DNA of 64,000 bases from Roseburia sp. (GTDB lineage Bacteria > Bacteroidota > Bacteroidia > Bacteroidales > Bacteroidaceae), in the NCBI GenBank assembly GCA_023665185.1, contig JAMPEL010000007.1:20995-84994 (forward strand). Direction: 5' to 3'. Made by a program: the position numbers and the translations under genes. This document shows positions 34,268-43,022 of this stretch, piece by piece. Below the pieces are notes generated by a model that saw only the letters and a program-made list of their open reading frames with translations, was not told where the DNA came from and made no database searches. Within the stretch, counting starts at the first letter, position 1. Each line of letters starts with the position of its first letter.

Positions 34268-34828
34268 TTGAAATGTTAAAATCCAAACCCCGTAGAATCG
34301 CGACAAAACGGCCAAAACTTACCGGAGTTGCATTTGTCACGATTCTACGGAGGGTTTTGAGCCTCAAAATCCAAGTGGACAAAAAAGAACAATCCGTCCG
34401 ACTAAAAGATATATAAATTCAACCCCAGACATACCTTTTCCGTCCAAAAGCTCACTAAAACCCAAAATTTCAAGGTGAACAAAATTTATTTACAAGGTAC
34501 TCTGATTTTTTGCGCAAGGCGCACGAAATTTATTTTCAAGGTGAACGAGTTTTGAAAAGCCCTTTTTTCGGGCTAAAATCGAGCATTTCCACAAATCATT
34601 TCCTCAAAAAGACGGCAACAGGTTTTTCAATGCTCCGAAAAACAAAAATGGATTTTGAACCTGAGAAAAGACAATTTTAAGGATAAAATTCCATAACTCA
34701 CTGATTATCAACACTTCCTATTTTATACTCAACCATTCGTTTTTAGACTAAAACTGCGCACTTCTCGCTAAAAATGTATTCAATTGATTATCAACAACTT
34801 ATCTTCAAGCACAAAAATCCAAAATAAC
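34268..34828 (-). repeat. 560-bp intergenic repeat, copy 3 (inverted)
   Basis: The hairpin end is to the left. Arms 34290-34300 and 34340-34350 pair over 11 bp, and after one C/A mismatch a further six pairs (GACAAA/TTTGTC) extend the stem, unlike in the other copies. Heptamers (CAAGGTG on this strand) start at 34471, 34493, 34515 and 34537, 22 bp apart. The AGCCC/GGGCT hairpin and both TGATTATCA motifs follow. The remaining 34829-35118 holds only the kduI promoter. Confidence 0.87.
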
Positions 34829-35045
34829 ATTTATATACAATTAGAGCTTAAAGTGTTAAAATCGCTCTGCCCGTTTTCGGGCGGACTTACCATAAAAAAG
34901 GTAGAGAAACATTCCGAGAAAACAGACTGGGAATTAGGCTTCCCCAAAACCGCAGACCAAACGCATCCCGCCCAGCCCCTTGACCCGAACCCACATTGTT
35001 TTGAACAAAATATGCCTTTATGAATGTCAGTTGACAAGAAATCAT

Positions 35046-35053
35046 TACCTTTG
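35046..35053 (+). promoter_or_regulatory. -7 box of kduI
   Basis: TACCTTTG lies 65 nt upstream of the kduI start. No -33 TTG at the typical distance was found. Confidence 0.55.
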
Positions 35054-35118
35054 CTACGTAAAGATTTCCAACAAGACACATCTTTTGTTCTTACACACAT
35101 AATAATAAATACAGAGAC

Positions 35119-35961
35119 ATGAAAACAAATTATGAAATTCGTTATGCGGCTCATCCTGAAGACGCAAAGAACTATGACACAAAGCGTCTGCGCCGCGACT
35201 TCCTCATCGAGAAAGTGTTTGCAGCCGACGAGGTGAATCTCGTATATTCCATGTACGACCGTATGGTTGTCGGAGGCGCAATGCCGGTGAACGAAGAACT
35301 CAAGCTTGAGGCAATCGACCCGTTAAAGGCACCTTACTTCACAACCCGCCGCGAAGTGGGCATCTTCAATGTCGGCGGTGCCGGCACAGTAAAGGTGGGC
35401 GACGAGGTGTATGAGCTTGACTACAAGGAGGCTCTCTACATCGGAAGAGGCGAGCGCGATGTGGTGTTCGCAAGCAAGGATGCGGCAAAGCCTGCCAAAT
35501 TCTATATCAACAGTACAACCGCCCACAAGGAATATCCTACAAAGAAGGTGACAAAGGCTGACGCCGACATTTTGGCTCTCGGATCTCTCGAAGGCTCAAA
35601 CGACCGTGTCATCAACAGAATGATTGTGCAGAAGGTTCTCGACTCATGCCAGCTCCAGATGGGTATGACAGAACTGAAGCCGGGAAGCGTATGGAACACA
35701 ATGCCGGCTCATGTACACAGCCGCCGCATGGAGGCATATTTCTACTTCGAGGTTCCTGAGGACCAGGCTGTATGCCATTTCATGGGCGAGATTGACGAGA
35801 CCCGCCATATATGGATGAAGGGCGACCAAGCTGTTCTCTCTCCTGAGTGGTCTATACACTCAGCCGCTGCCACAAGCAACTATACTTTCATCTGGGGTAT
35901 GGGCGGTGAGAACCAAGACTATGGCGACCAGGATTTCTATAAGATTACAGACTTGAAATAA
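35119..35961 (+). CDS. kduI: 5-dehydro-4-deoxy-D-glucuronate isomerase
   Basis: The product has 280 residues, the usual KduI length. This cupin enzyme converts 5-keto-4-deoxyuronate, from pectin or glycosaminoglycan breakdown, to 2,5-diketo-3-deoxygluconate. Zinc ligands are visible in [16 protein letters not shown] (two His and Glu) and [18 protein letters not shown] (His). It stands alone here, without kduD next to it, under its own promoter and before a terminator. Confidence 0.94.
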   Translation: MKTNYEIRYAAHPEDAKNYDTKRLRRDFLIEKVFAADEVNLVYSMYDRMVVGGAMPVNEELKLEAIDPLKAPYFTTRREVGIFNVGGAGTVKVGDEVYELDYKEALYIGRGERDVVFASKDAAKPAKFYINSTTAHKEYPTKKVTKADADILALGSLEGSNDRVINRMIVQKVLDSCQLQMGMTELKPGSVWNTMPAHVHSRRMEAYFYFEVPEDQAVCHFMGEIDETRHIWMKGDQAVLSPEWSIHSAAATSNYTFIWGMGGENQDYGDQDFYKITDLK

Positions 35962-36013
35962 CCAACCGACTTTCCGTACAGACGGAATGCGACGGACGGC
36001 ATTTCATCGGATT

Positions 36014-36041
36014 ATCGGGGCAGGCATAAGTCTGCCCCGAT
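36014..36041 (+). terminator. Terminator after kduI
   Basis: ATCGGGGCAG pairs with CTGCCCCGAT around an 8-nt loop, followed by an A/T-rich stretch. Confidence 0.7.
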
Positions 36042-36076
36042 TCATAATATTTATTTCTCATTAAAAACAGAACAAC

Positions 36077-36856
36077 ATGCAAAAGCTGACAGTGATAAAG
36101 GTCGGAGGAAAAATCGTTGAGGACGAGGGCTCTCTCGCACAGCTCCTCCGCGACTTCTCTGCCGTGGAGGGACACAAAGTTCTTGTTCACGGCGGTGGAC
36201 GCTCTGCCACAAAAGTGGCGGCACAACTGGGAATAGAGAGCCACATGGTGGGCGGACGGCGCGTGACCGACGCCGACATGCTGAATGTAGTCACAATGGT
36301 GTATGGTGGACTCGTCAATAAGAACATCGTTGCCCGTCTGCAAGCCTGCGGAATAAACGCGCTCGGACTTACCGGCGCGGACATGAACGTGATGCTGTCG
36401 CACAAGCGTCCTGTAAAGGATGTAGACTATGGTTTTGTCGGGGATGTGGACAAGTGCGACGGCGACATGCTGGCGAAACTCATCGCTGAGGGCATCGTGC
36501 CGGTAATGGCTCCGCTCACACACGACGGCAACGGCTGTCTGCTGAACACCAATGCCGACACCATCGCGGGCGAAACGGCGAAAGCACTTGCCAAGCACTT
36601 CGAGGTCACACTGATTTATTGCTTCGAGAAAGCCGGAGTGTTGCGCGATGAGAACGACGACGAAAGTGTCATTCCTCATATAGGAGAGCAGGATTTCAGC
36701 CGTCTTGTCGATGAGGGGGTCATACAAGGAGGCATGATTCCGAAAATAGAGAACGCGCTCTCGGCTGTCCGCACCGGAGTGAGACGGGTGATTATCACAA
36801 AGGCTGATGCCATAGACGGCAACCACGGAACAGTCATCTCGGACACGGCTGTCTGA
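36077..36856 (+). CDS. argB: Acetylglutamate kinase
   Basis: The product has 259 residues and belongs to the amino-acid kinase fold. It phosphorylates N-acetyl-glutamate in arginine synthesis. Motifs are VIKVGGKIVED, LVHGGGRSATKVAAQLG, GGRRVTDADML, NTNADTIAGETAKAL and a C-terminal GGMIPKIENALSAVRTGVRRV. It is slightly shorter than enterobacterial enzymes, which is common in Bacteroidota, where N-succinyl-glutamate can be the substrate. No other arg gene is in view. Confidence 0.92.
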   Translation: MQKLTVIKVGGKIVEDEGSLAQLLRDFSAVEGHKVLVHGGGRSATKVAAQLGIESHMVGGRRVTDADMLNVVTMVYGGLVNKNIVARLQACGINALGLTGADMNVMLSHKRPVKDVDYGFVGDVDKCDGDMLAKLIAEGIVPVMAPLTHDGNGCLLNTNADTIAGETAKALAKHFEVTLIYCFEKAGVLRDENDDESVIPHIGEQDFSRLVDEGVIQGGMIPKIENALSAVRTGVRRVIITKADAIDGNHGTVISDTAV

Positions 36857-36958
36857 CACAAACCTCATCCGGAAAATAAAAAAAAACGCTCTGTAAACGA
36901 AAAAAAAGCAGTTTTCCTGTAACTTTCCATTGCATAATCCGTCTTACCATACAGAGAG

Positions 36959-37471
36959 ATGAAAGAAATAAGTTTCAGATATGATGTTTTGCCACTGAAA
37001 GACAAGCTCTTCAGGCTGGCTCTCCGCATCACTCTCAACCGAGAAGAGGCGGAGGACATCGTGCAAGACACACTCCTGAGAATCTGGGACAAACGCGCCG
37101 AATGGACGGAGCTGAACAGCATGGAAGCCTTCGGGATGACTGTCTGCCGGAATCTCTCGCTCGACAGAGCGGAAAGAAAGGAAAGGCAGAACATATCATT
37201 GGACGAAGGCACGTATGACTGCATGGATTTCTCCTCTGCCCCGGATGTAAGGATGATGCACAGCGAAAGCGAGAGCATAGTAGGACAACTGATAAACCGT
37301 CTGCCCGAGAAACAGCGCACTGTGGTACATCTGAGAGACATTGAGGGTAAAACATATAAAGAGATTGCCGGGACGCTCGGGCTGACCGAGGCGGATGTGA
37401 AAGTCAGCCTGCACCGGGCAAGGACATGGATAAAGGAACAATTCAATAGACTTGACAAATATGGACTATAA
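36959..37471 (+). CDS. ECF-type RNA polymerase sigma factor
   Basis: The product has 170 residues. Region 2 is DKLFRLALRITLNREEAEDIVQDTLLRIWDKR and region 4 is LPEKQRTVVHLRDIEGKTYKEIAGTLGLTEADVKVSLHRAR. The stop overlaps the next gene, whose product has one membrane helix, the typical ECF sigma/anti-sigma layout. The neighbouring genes do not show the regulon. Confidence 0.92.
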   Translation: MKEISFRYDVLPLKDKLFRLALRITLNREEAEDIVQDTLLRIWDKRAEWTELNSMEAFGMTVCRNLSLDRAERKERQNISLDEGTYDCMDFSSAPDVRMMHSESESIVGQLINRLPEKQRTVVHLRDIEGKTYKEIAGTLGLTEADVKVSLHRARTWIKEQFNRLDKYGL

Positions 37472-37979
37472 GTATATCGAACAACTCTTGGAGCGTTATT
37501 GGGACTGCCGGACGAGTCTGGAAGAAGAACAGATACTGCGCTCGTTCTTCAGCCAGAAGGATGTGCCGCAATGCCTGCAACAATACCGCGACTTGTTTGT
37601 TTATCAGAACGTAGCTCATGAACAGCGTCTCGGAGAAGACTTCGACAGACGTATGTTGAGTCTGGTCGAAACTCCTAAAACGGTAAAGGCACGCACCGTC
37701 GGACTCGGAAACCGTCTGGCACCGTTCCTCAAAGCTGCCGCCACCGTAGCAGTGGTCGTGCTCATCGGCAATGCAGCCGAACACTCCATGAAGGGCGGAG
37801 GCAACAGCCGGATGAACACAGAGGCTCCGCTGACCGATACTTACGTCAAGGCGGATGACATACCTGCCGCGCTCAGTCCTTCTGTCTTCAAGATTAAGGA
37901 CAACAGTCAGGCGGAGATAAGAACGAAGATGGACACGCTGCTTGTCCTGCCAAAAATGGAGGAGATAAAGGAGGAATGA
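37461..37979 (+). CDS. Probable membrane anti-sigma partner
   Basis: The product has 172 residues from the ATG at 37461, overlapping the sigma gene by 11 bp. The cytoplasmic N-terminal helical region (about 1-85; IEQLLERYWDCRTSLEEEQILRSFF) is followed by one membrane helix (FLKAAATVAVVVLIGNAA) and a short periplasmic tail ending KMEEIKEE. The arrangement fits a small Bacteroidota anti-sigma factor, without a zinc-binding HxxxCxxC motif. The function is inferred from context. Confidence 0.6.
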   Translation: MDYKYIEQLLERYWDCRTSLEEEQILRSFFSQKDVPQCLQQYRDLFVYQNVAHEQRLGEDFDRRMLSLVETPKTVKARTVGLGNRLAPFLKAAATVAVVVLIGNAAEHSMKGGGNSRMNTEAPLTDTYVKADDIPAALSPSVFKIKDNSQAEIRTKMDTLLVLPKMEEIKEE

Positions 37980-38109
37980 GCATACATCCGGCTCCGTGGC
38001 ACTATACAGAACTTTTACTTTAAAACAAAATATGCTTTACTAAAACTAAAATCTTGAAGCTGTGAAGTTTCAATTCTCTCAAAATTATTTACAAATGCTG
38101 AAAACCGGA

Positions 38110-38139
38110 AAAATGTCCTGCCAAACACGGCAGGACATT
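38110..38139 (+). terminator. Terminator of the sigma operon
   Basis: AAATGTCCTGCC and GGCAGGACATTT form a perfect 12-bp stem with a 6-nt loop, 130 nt after the anti-sigma gene. Confidence 0.75.
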
Positions 38140-38591
38140 TCCATTTCAGGATTAGCCAAGAATATCGAGAAAACGGCAACATATCGAGATTACGGCAAAC
38201 ACCCACCGAGAAGGCTCAAAGAACCGCTATAAAACATCGGGGAAACGCACAATGTCCGCATGAGAGGCTATGCAAAGACAAGATAAAGGCGAAAAGGCCC
38301 CTGCTCCCGCAGAGACCTTCCCTTGTTTCAGGCTGTTCAAAATGAAAATAGAATATTAGAGAGAGTATATACAAATAAAACTAACTATCCTGGTTGTGTG
38401 CCGCCCCTTCCGGAGGACTTACATATACATAACAAGGCACAAGAGGGAAAGTTCACCGGCAAGGTTGAAAAAAGAAAGTTTTTGTGCGGAAGAGATTTCC
38501 GAAGCCCGCAAAAAATGAATAGATTTGCAGCGTCTTTACCTACCGACAAGACCCCTTAAAATAAGAACAAGAAAAAAATAGATATTGTTAC
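38140..38591 (+). other. Gap with no supported gene before tdk
   Basis: I see no RNA gene, repeat or conserved ORF here. A 78-codon frame at 38323-38559 has no coding character I can recognise. No TAnnTTTG box precedes tdk at a normal distance. Confidence 0.5.
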
Positions 38592-39182
38592 ATGACAAAT
38601 TTATCTGAGAGAAACGGAGAGATGATGCGCAGAGGGCGCGTTGAAGTAATTTGCGGTTCCATGTTTTCCGGGAAAACCGAGGAATTGATACGGCGAATGA
38701 AAAGAGCACAATTCGCACGGCAGAGAGTGGAAATATTCAAGCCAAGCATTGACGTCAGATATTCAGACTTGGAGGTGGTATCGCACGAGGGTAATGCCAT
38801 TCCCTCCACTCCGGTAAACTGTTCCGCAAGCATATTGCTGCTTGGAAACGATACCGATGTGATAGGAATAGACGAGGCTCAGTTTTTCGACAGCCAGATT
38901 GTAGATGTGTGCAACGAGCTTGCCAACCGAGGTATCCGTGTGATTGTAGCCGGTCTCGACCTCGACTATAAGGGAAAACCCTTCGGTCCTATGCCTGACC
39001 TTTGTGCCATTGCCGACGAGGTGACGAAAGTACATGCCATCTGCGTCAGGTGCGGCGCGCTGGCATACGTATCACACCGCAAAGTACACAACGACCATCA
39101 GGTGATGCTCGGAGAGACAAAGGAATATGAGCCTCTGTGCCGAGAATGCTATATGAAAGCTCTCGATGAGGAAAACAAATAA
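38592..39182 (+). CDS. tdk: Thymidine kinase (TK1 type)
   Basis: The product has 196 residues. The P-loop is [24 protein letters not shown] is the Walker B/lasso base, and [18 protein letters not shown] carries conserved binding residues. A zinc knuckle is formed by CVRCG and CREC near the C-terminus. It phosphorylates thymidine in nucleotide salvage. An alternative start at MMRRGRVEV (about 11 residues later) would give the more typical length. Confidence 0.94.
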   Translation: MTNLSERNGEMMRRGRVEVICGSMFSGKTEELIRRMKRAQFARQRVEIFKPSIDVRYSDLEVVSHEGNAIPSTPVNCSASILLLGNDTDVIGIDEAQFFDSQIVDVCNELANRGIRVIVAGLDLDYKGKPFGPMPDLCAIADEVTKVHAICVRCGALAYVSHRKVHNDHQVMLGETKEYEPLCRECYMKALDEENK

Positions 39183-39200
39183 GCGCGGCATACAGAAAAA

Positions 39201-39251
39201 GACAAAGGATTGCGGACAGGCGCGTTTTATGCCAGTCCGCAATCCTTTGTC
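39201..39251 (+). terminator. Terminator between tdk and the convergent protease gene
   Basis: GACAAAGGATTGCGGAC and its exact complement form a 17-bp stem with a 17-nt loop, placed between convergent genes. Confidence 0.8.
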
Positions 39252-39269
39252 GTATATTCTTATCATCAA

Positions 39270-39977
39270 TCAAAGCATCACCTTACTGTATTCTGCCAGT
39301 TCCTTCCGCAGCTGATGCGCCTGATTGTCGGTCACTTTATCCATAAGACTCCAAAAGGCAGTGCTGTGATCGTGATGCACGGTATGGCACAGCTCATGCT
39401 TTATCACATAATCGCTGAGACGGGACGGCACAGCCATAAGGAAAAGTGAGAGGTTGATGCTGTTCGTTCCCGAGCAGCTGCCCCAACGGGTGTGCGAAGA
39501 TTGGATTTTGATGCCGGAAACCTTGAATCCGTATTGCCTTGCAAAATCTACAGTACGGTTGTAAAGATACACCTTTGCCTGCAACCGAAGTTCCCTTACC
39601 ACCACGCTTTTCAGCCAATCCTGAATGGGAGCAAAGTCGGTGGCAGGAGGACACACAATCGTACACTCCCCCATCTTTCTGTTTATATAGAACCCTTTGC
39701 GTCCGCCTTCCACCAGATGAAGCCGCATGACGTCCGTATCAATAGAATAACTCAAATCAATATACTGGCGGTATGCCCCCGCCTTCTCACGCATCGCCAA
39801 AAGACGCGGACGGTTCTCGTCTATCAGCCGACGCACGTCTGCCTCTACAAACAAACCATGCGGAGGCACGGTCACTCTTATACCGTCAGCCTCCGCACGT
39901 ATTATAATCTGTCTGGCTCTCGCATTTGGAACAATCCTTATCGTACCCAGCTCAGAGTCAATCCAGCCGTCTATCAT
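39270..39977 (-). CDS. YgjP/DUF45-type zinc metalloprotease-like protein
   Basis: The product has 235 residues. The active-site helix is YVIKHELCHTVHHDHSTAFW (HExxH variant HELCH plus a downstream His), with the preceding SSHTRWGSCSGTNSINLSLFL block typical of the family. These cytoplasmic proteins resemble SprT-like proteases and often carry nucleotide-related roles; the substrate is unknown. The start overlaps the HIT gene end by 4 bp, so the two are co-transcribed. Confidence 0.88.
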   Translation of the reverse strand: MIDGWIDSELGTIRIVPNARARQIIIRAEADGIRVTVPPHGLFVEADVRRLIDENRPRLLAMREKAGAYRQYIDLSYSIDTDVMRLHLVEGGRKGFYINRKMGECTIVCPPATDFAPIQDWLKSVVVRELRLQAKVYLYNRTVDFARQYGFKVSGIKIQSSHTRWGSCSGTNSINLSLFLMAVPSRLSDYVIKHELCHTVHHDHSTAFWSLMDKVTDNQAHQLRKELAEYSKVML

Positions 39978-40375
39978 ACAAGTTTCTTAAACTGCTCGTA
40001 TATGGCATTGGCAGTCTCAGCCATCTCATCAGCACTGAAACTCTGTTTCGGATTGCTGAAAATCATGTCTTTCTCGCTCTGCATCGGCACGAGATGGATG
40101 TGGGCATGAGGCACTTCCAGTCCCAGTACTGCCTGTCCTACCTTTATGCAAGGGAACGCGGCCTTTATGGCTACCGCTACTTTCTTCGCAAACACCTCAA
40201 AGCGCGCAATCTCATCGTCTTCCATATCGAAAATATAATCCACCTCACGGCGAGGAATGCAGAGCGTATGCCCCTTCACCAACGGATTGATGTCGAGGAA
40301 CGCATAAAACTCATCGTTCTCCGCACACTTATAGCTTGGTATCTCACCAGCTGCAATTTTTGAAAATATGTCCAT
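39974..40375 (-). CDS. HIT-family nucleotide hydrolase
   Basis: The product has 133 residues. IFSKIAAGEIPSYKCAENDEFYAFLDINPLVKGHTL is the HinT-like start, and VPHAHIHLVP is the histidine triad. Such enzymes hydrolyse adenosine 5'-phosphoramidate-type bonds. It is upstream of the DUF45 gene and downstream of greA on the same strand. Confidence 0.93.
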   Translation of the reverse strand: MDIFSKIAAGEIPSYKCAENDEFYAFLDINPLVKGHTLCIPRREVDYIFDMEDDEIARFEVFAKKVAVAIKAAFPCIKVGQAVLGLEVPHAHIHLVPMQSEKDMIFSNPKQSFSADEMAETANAIYEQFKKLV

Positions 40376-40477
40376 ATCGTTTTGAAATTATAGAATTATA
40401 AAAAAAGCGGCAAGGTTTTAAGGCTCCCTCTGCGGCAGACCTTAAAACCTCACCCATTCCGTTGTCACACCCGGCAG

Positions 40478-40945
40478 TTATCCGACAGATATACTTACGA
40501 TTTCAAGTTCGATAATTCCCTGCGGGATACGAATCTGCACAATATCGCCCGCCTTCTTGCCCAACAGTCCTTGCGCAATCGGAGTCTTCACCGAGATCTT
40601 GTTCTCACGCAAATTAGCCTCGCTCTCGCTCACCAGCGTATATGTCATTGTCATGCCGTTCTTCACATTCTTCATCTCCACCTTCGACATAATCTGCACT
40701 ACATCCGTCTGCACCTTTGTCGGGTCAAGGATTTTAGCGTCGGCAAGCACAGCCTTCATCTGCGCGATTCTCGCCTCAAGCTTTCCCTGCGCCTCTTTTG
40801 CAGCGTCATACTCCGCATTCTCAGAAAGGTCGCCCTTCTCTCGCGCTTCAGCAATCTGACGTATTACTTCCGGACGCTCTACTTCTTCCAGTTGCTTTAA
40901 ATCGGCTTTAATCTTGTCATAGCCTTCCTGTGACATGTATGCCAT
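40478..40945 (-). CDS. greA: Transcription elongation factor GreA
   Basis: The product has 155 residues. The coiled coil (IKADLKQLEEVERPEVIRQIAEAREKGDLSENAEYDAAKEAQGKLEARI) carries the acidic tip DLSENAEYD that stimulates RNA cleavage in backtracked polymerase. The C-terminal domain has VSESEANLRENKISVKTPIAQGLLGKKAGD. The family is clear. Its leader contains a promoter followed at once by an intrinsic terminator (see 41160-41248). Confidence 0.95.
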   Translation of the reverse strand: MAYMSQEGYDKIKADLKQLEEVERPEVIRQIAEAREKGDLSENAEYDAAKEAQGKLEARIAQMKAVLADAKILDPTKVQTDVVQIMSKVEMKNVKNGMTMTYTLVSESEANLRENKISVKTPIAQGLLGKKAGDIVQIRIPQGIIELEIVSISVG

Positions 40946-41159
40946 AGTTCTTTCCTCCTGTTTTTTGTTGTTTTGTCAGTTTATAAATGCAATCATTGCG
41001 GATTTTGTTCAGAGTTGGTACAATAAACTACCTTGCACGAAACATCTCCGGGCACTCTCGTTTTCCACAATACACACTAAGGTATCTCTAAAAAATAAAA
41101 ACTTGCCTTCAGTGTGAGACACCTGCTCTCGCACCCCATGGCAACAAAGCAGACAATAC

Positions 41160-41248
41160 TAAAAAAGAATCCCGCACCATTAATGGTTGCGGAACCCTTC
41201 ATCATCTAACTTCGGGGCAAAGGTAGGTCTTTAATTGATTAAAACCAA
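41160..41248 (-). promoter_or_regulatory. Promoter plus early terminator in the greA leader
   Basis: On the minus strand TTG (41248-41246) and TACCTTTG (41225-41218) are 20 nt apart, a good promoter. About 20 nt after the predicted start of transcription a hairpin (41192-41172; CCGCAACCATTA and TAATGGTGCGG with one bulge) is followed by TTCTTTTTT. greA starts at 40945. Transcription would mostly stop after about 50 nt, leaving a short RNA, with read-through into greA. The hairpin may also end the PepSY operon, which reads the same way. Confidence 0.6.
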
Positions 41249-41424
41249 GACTTTTGTCCTTAAAAGTCAAGAAAAAGGTTCTTTTTGCCGGGTTTTGTTT
41301 TCATGACAGTACGGTATGTTGCTTGTTAATGTGTATGTTAGCTTTTCCGACAACGCTGCATACAATTCCTGCATTGAGTCAGGAAGAATTGCGGAAGAGT
41401 GGCAACCGGAAGAACTTGCAATGT

Positions 41425-42885
41425 TCATTTCTTCTTTTTTCCAAACATCCGATGCAGGTATTTGATGCCGAGCAGGAACCCCGTGAAGGACACACATGCT
41501 CCGCCCAGACAAAGCACCCATATACATGTGTGCCACAGCACTGGACGCTCTACCAGATACTTTATGTTGAGATAGTGCATGGCACTGAACATCCATTTAC
41601 GCGCCATTTTGTTGCGGTTGAAGAACCGCACATAGTCGTCATGTACACCAATGTAGAGCCGTGAGCCGTCTTTGTCAGCGACGACCACTTTATAGACCGG
41701 AAGTCGAAGTCTGCCATTGGCTGAGAGATAATACTCATCGTAGCGTTCCATTCTCTCCAGTGTAATAGGAATCTCCTCGCCATAGAGCTTATGCATACGG
41801 CTCATGACAGCCTCAGCCGTCACCTCCAATGGTTGTACTTCTGTTGTGGACGCGTCAATGAAAAGCTCCGTGCTGTCGGCGATAATCCGATATACCGGCT
41901 TTTCGCCGATGCTGGTCCATTCCACCTCCTTCAGTGCAGGATAGGCTGCTTTCAGAGTTGTATAGTCGAGTTTGAAAGACTGAAGGTCCAGACTGCCGTC
42001 GTTCCACACATCAGGCGCATACATAGTGTACTCGCTGTCGTATGGGACAAGCCATTTGGGCACTCGCTGCATGGCAAGCGAGCCGCTGATACCCCAACAT
42101 ATAAGGAACAATCCGAAGATGAGTCCGAGAAGATGATGCCACTTGTAGCTTGCCTTCTTGAACGGATTCCGCCACACTCCCGTCTTCCGCCTGTTCTTCA
42201 CCTGCATGTATATGCCCAGTCCCCATCCGGAGAGCGCGGCAAGCAGACAGAAAATGCCGCCTGTCGTGATACATGTCTTCCACAAATCAAGATTGCAGCG
42301 TACACCTGTGAAGTAAAGTTTGTGAGGTATGGCTCCGAGCCAAGCCCACATTCTTTGGTTTCTGTCAGTGAGTTGCTGTGCCGCCCCGGTTTTTCCCGAG
42401 ATGAAAAACTCGTGCCGCTCCTTGTCTGCGAAAGTGAACTTATATATCGGCATGGCGCGCTCGTAGCGTTCATACATCACCCACTGCGTGCGCTCATGGA
42501 GTGTGTCCACCCGCTCTATCGGAGCATTGATCCACAAACGGGCAATGCGCTCGGCATCGGCGAATGTCACGTTTCTCACTTCTTGCTGTGTGTCAGTACA
42601 TGCCGTAAAAGAAGTATCTGTGGAGGAGACCTTGACAAGTGTCTGACCGAGGAACTGCCGTACACTGAGTGAGCGGAGAGTATCGCCCGCCATTGCCGTG
42701 AATGTGTTGAGATTCGGCAGCGAGTCGGGCAATGTCTCTTTCAGTGCGTTGTTTGTCTTTTCAGGCAGGCGGGGATAGGAATGGTAAATCAGCACCAATC
42801 CGGTGGCAAACCAAAGAAAGAAAAACAAGGATATGATGGTGCCCGTAATGCGGTGGACACCAAGAGTGAATTTTGAGAACTTCAT
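41425..42885 (-). CDS. PepSY-domain inner membrane protein
   Basis: The product has 486 residues. A first membrane segment with HRITGTIISLFFFLWFATGLVLIYHSYPRLP, two central segments and a last one near CIWVLCLGGACVSFTGFLLGIKYL match PepSY-TM proteins. The periplasmic parts contain PepSY modules (for example VEPLEVTAEAVMSRMHKLYG region and IYKFTFADKERHEFFISGKTG). Proteins of this type reduce or move siderophore iron at the inner membrane; the Bacteroides XusC component is one. It is the third gene of a TonB receptor-DUF4374-PepSY set. Confidence 0.82.
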   Translation of the reverse strand: MKFSKFTLGVHRITGTIISLFFFLWFATGLVLIYHSYPRLPEKTNNALKETLPDSLPNLNTFTAMAGDTLRSLSVRQFLGQTLVKVSSTDTSFTACTDTQQEVRNVTFADAERIARLWINAPIERVDTLHERTQWVMYERYERAMPIYKFTFADKERHEFFISGKTGAAQQLTDRNQRMWAWLGAIPHKLYFTGVRCNLDLWKTCITTGGIFCLLAALSGWGLGIYMQVKNRRKTGVWRNPFKKASYKWHHLLGLIFGLFLICWGISGSLAMQRVPKWLVPYDSEYTMYAPDVWNDGSLDLQSFKLDYTTLKAAYPALKEVEWTSIGEKPVYRIIADSTELFIDASTTEVQPLEVTAEAVMSRMHKLYGEEIPITLERMERYDEYYLSANGRLRLPVYKVVVADKDGSRLYIGVHDDYVRFFNRNKMARKWMFSAMHYLNIKYLVERPVLWHTCIWVLCLGGACVSFTGFLLGIKYLHRMFGKKKK

Positions 42886-42945
42886 TTGTGTGAGGTTTTA
42901 AGGTGTTGAAGGTAGTCGGAAAAGCGTATCGTTCCATACACACAA

Positions 42946-42987
42946 GTTCCGGACAATCGGACAGTTGAGCGTCCTATTGTCCGGAAC
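42946..42987 (-). terminator. Intercistronic hairpin before the PepSY gene
   Basis: GTTCCGGACAAT and ATTGTCCGGAAC form a perfect 12-bp stem with an 18-nt loop between the DUF4374 and PepSY genes. It lacks a U-tract, so partial attenuation or mRNA stabilisation is possible. Confidence 0.55.
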
Positions 42988-43022
42988 CTGATTTTCATGA
43001 CCGATACACAGCCAGCCTCATC

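Noticed and set aside
36000..36868. 307-codon minus-strand frame over argB
   Set aside because: Shadow of argB, whose kinase motifs are complete on the plus strand.
38323..38559. 78-codon frame before tdk
   Set aside because: No motif, no promoter, no signal peptide and no clear coding character.
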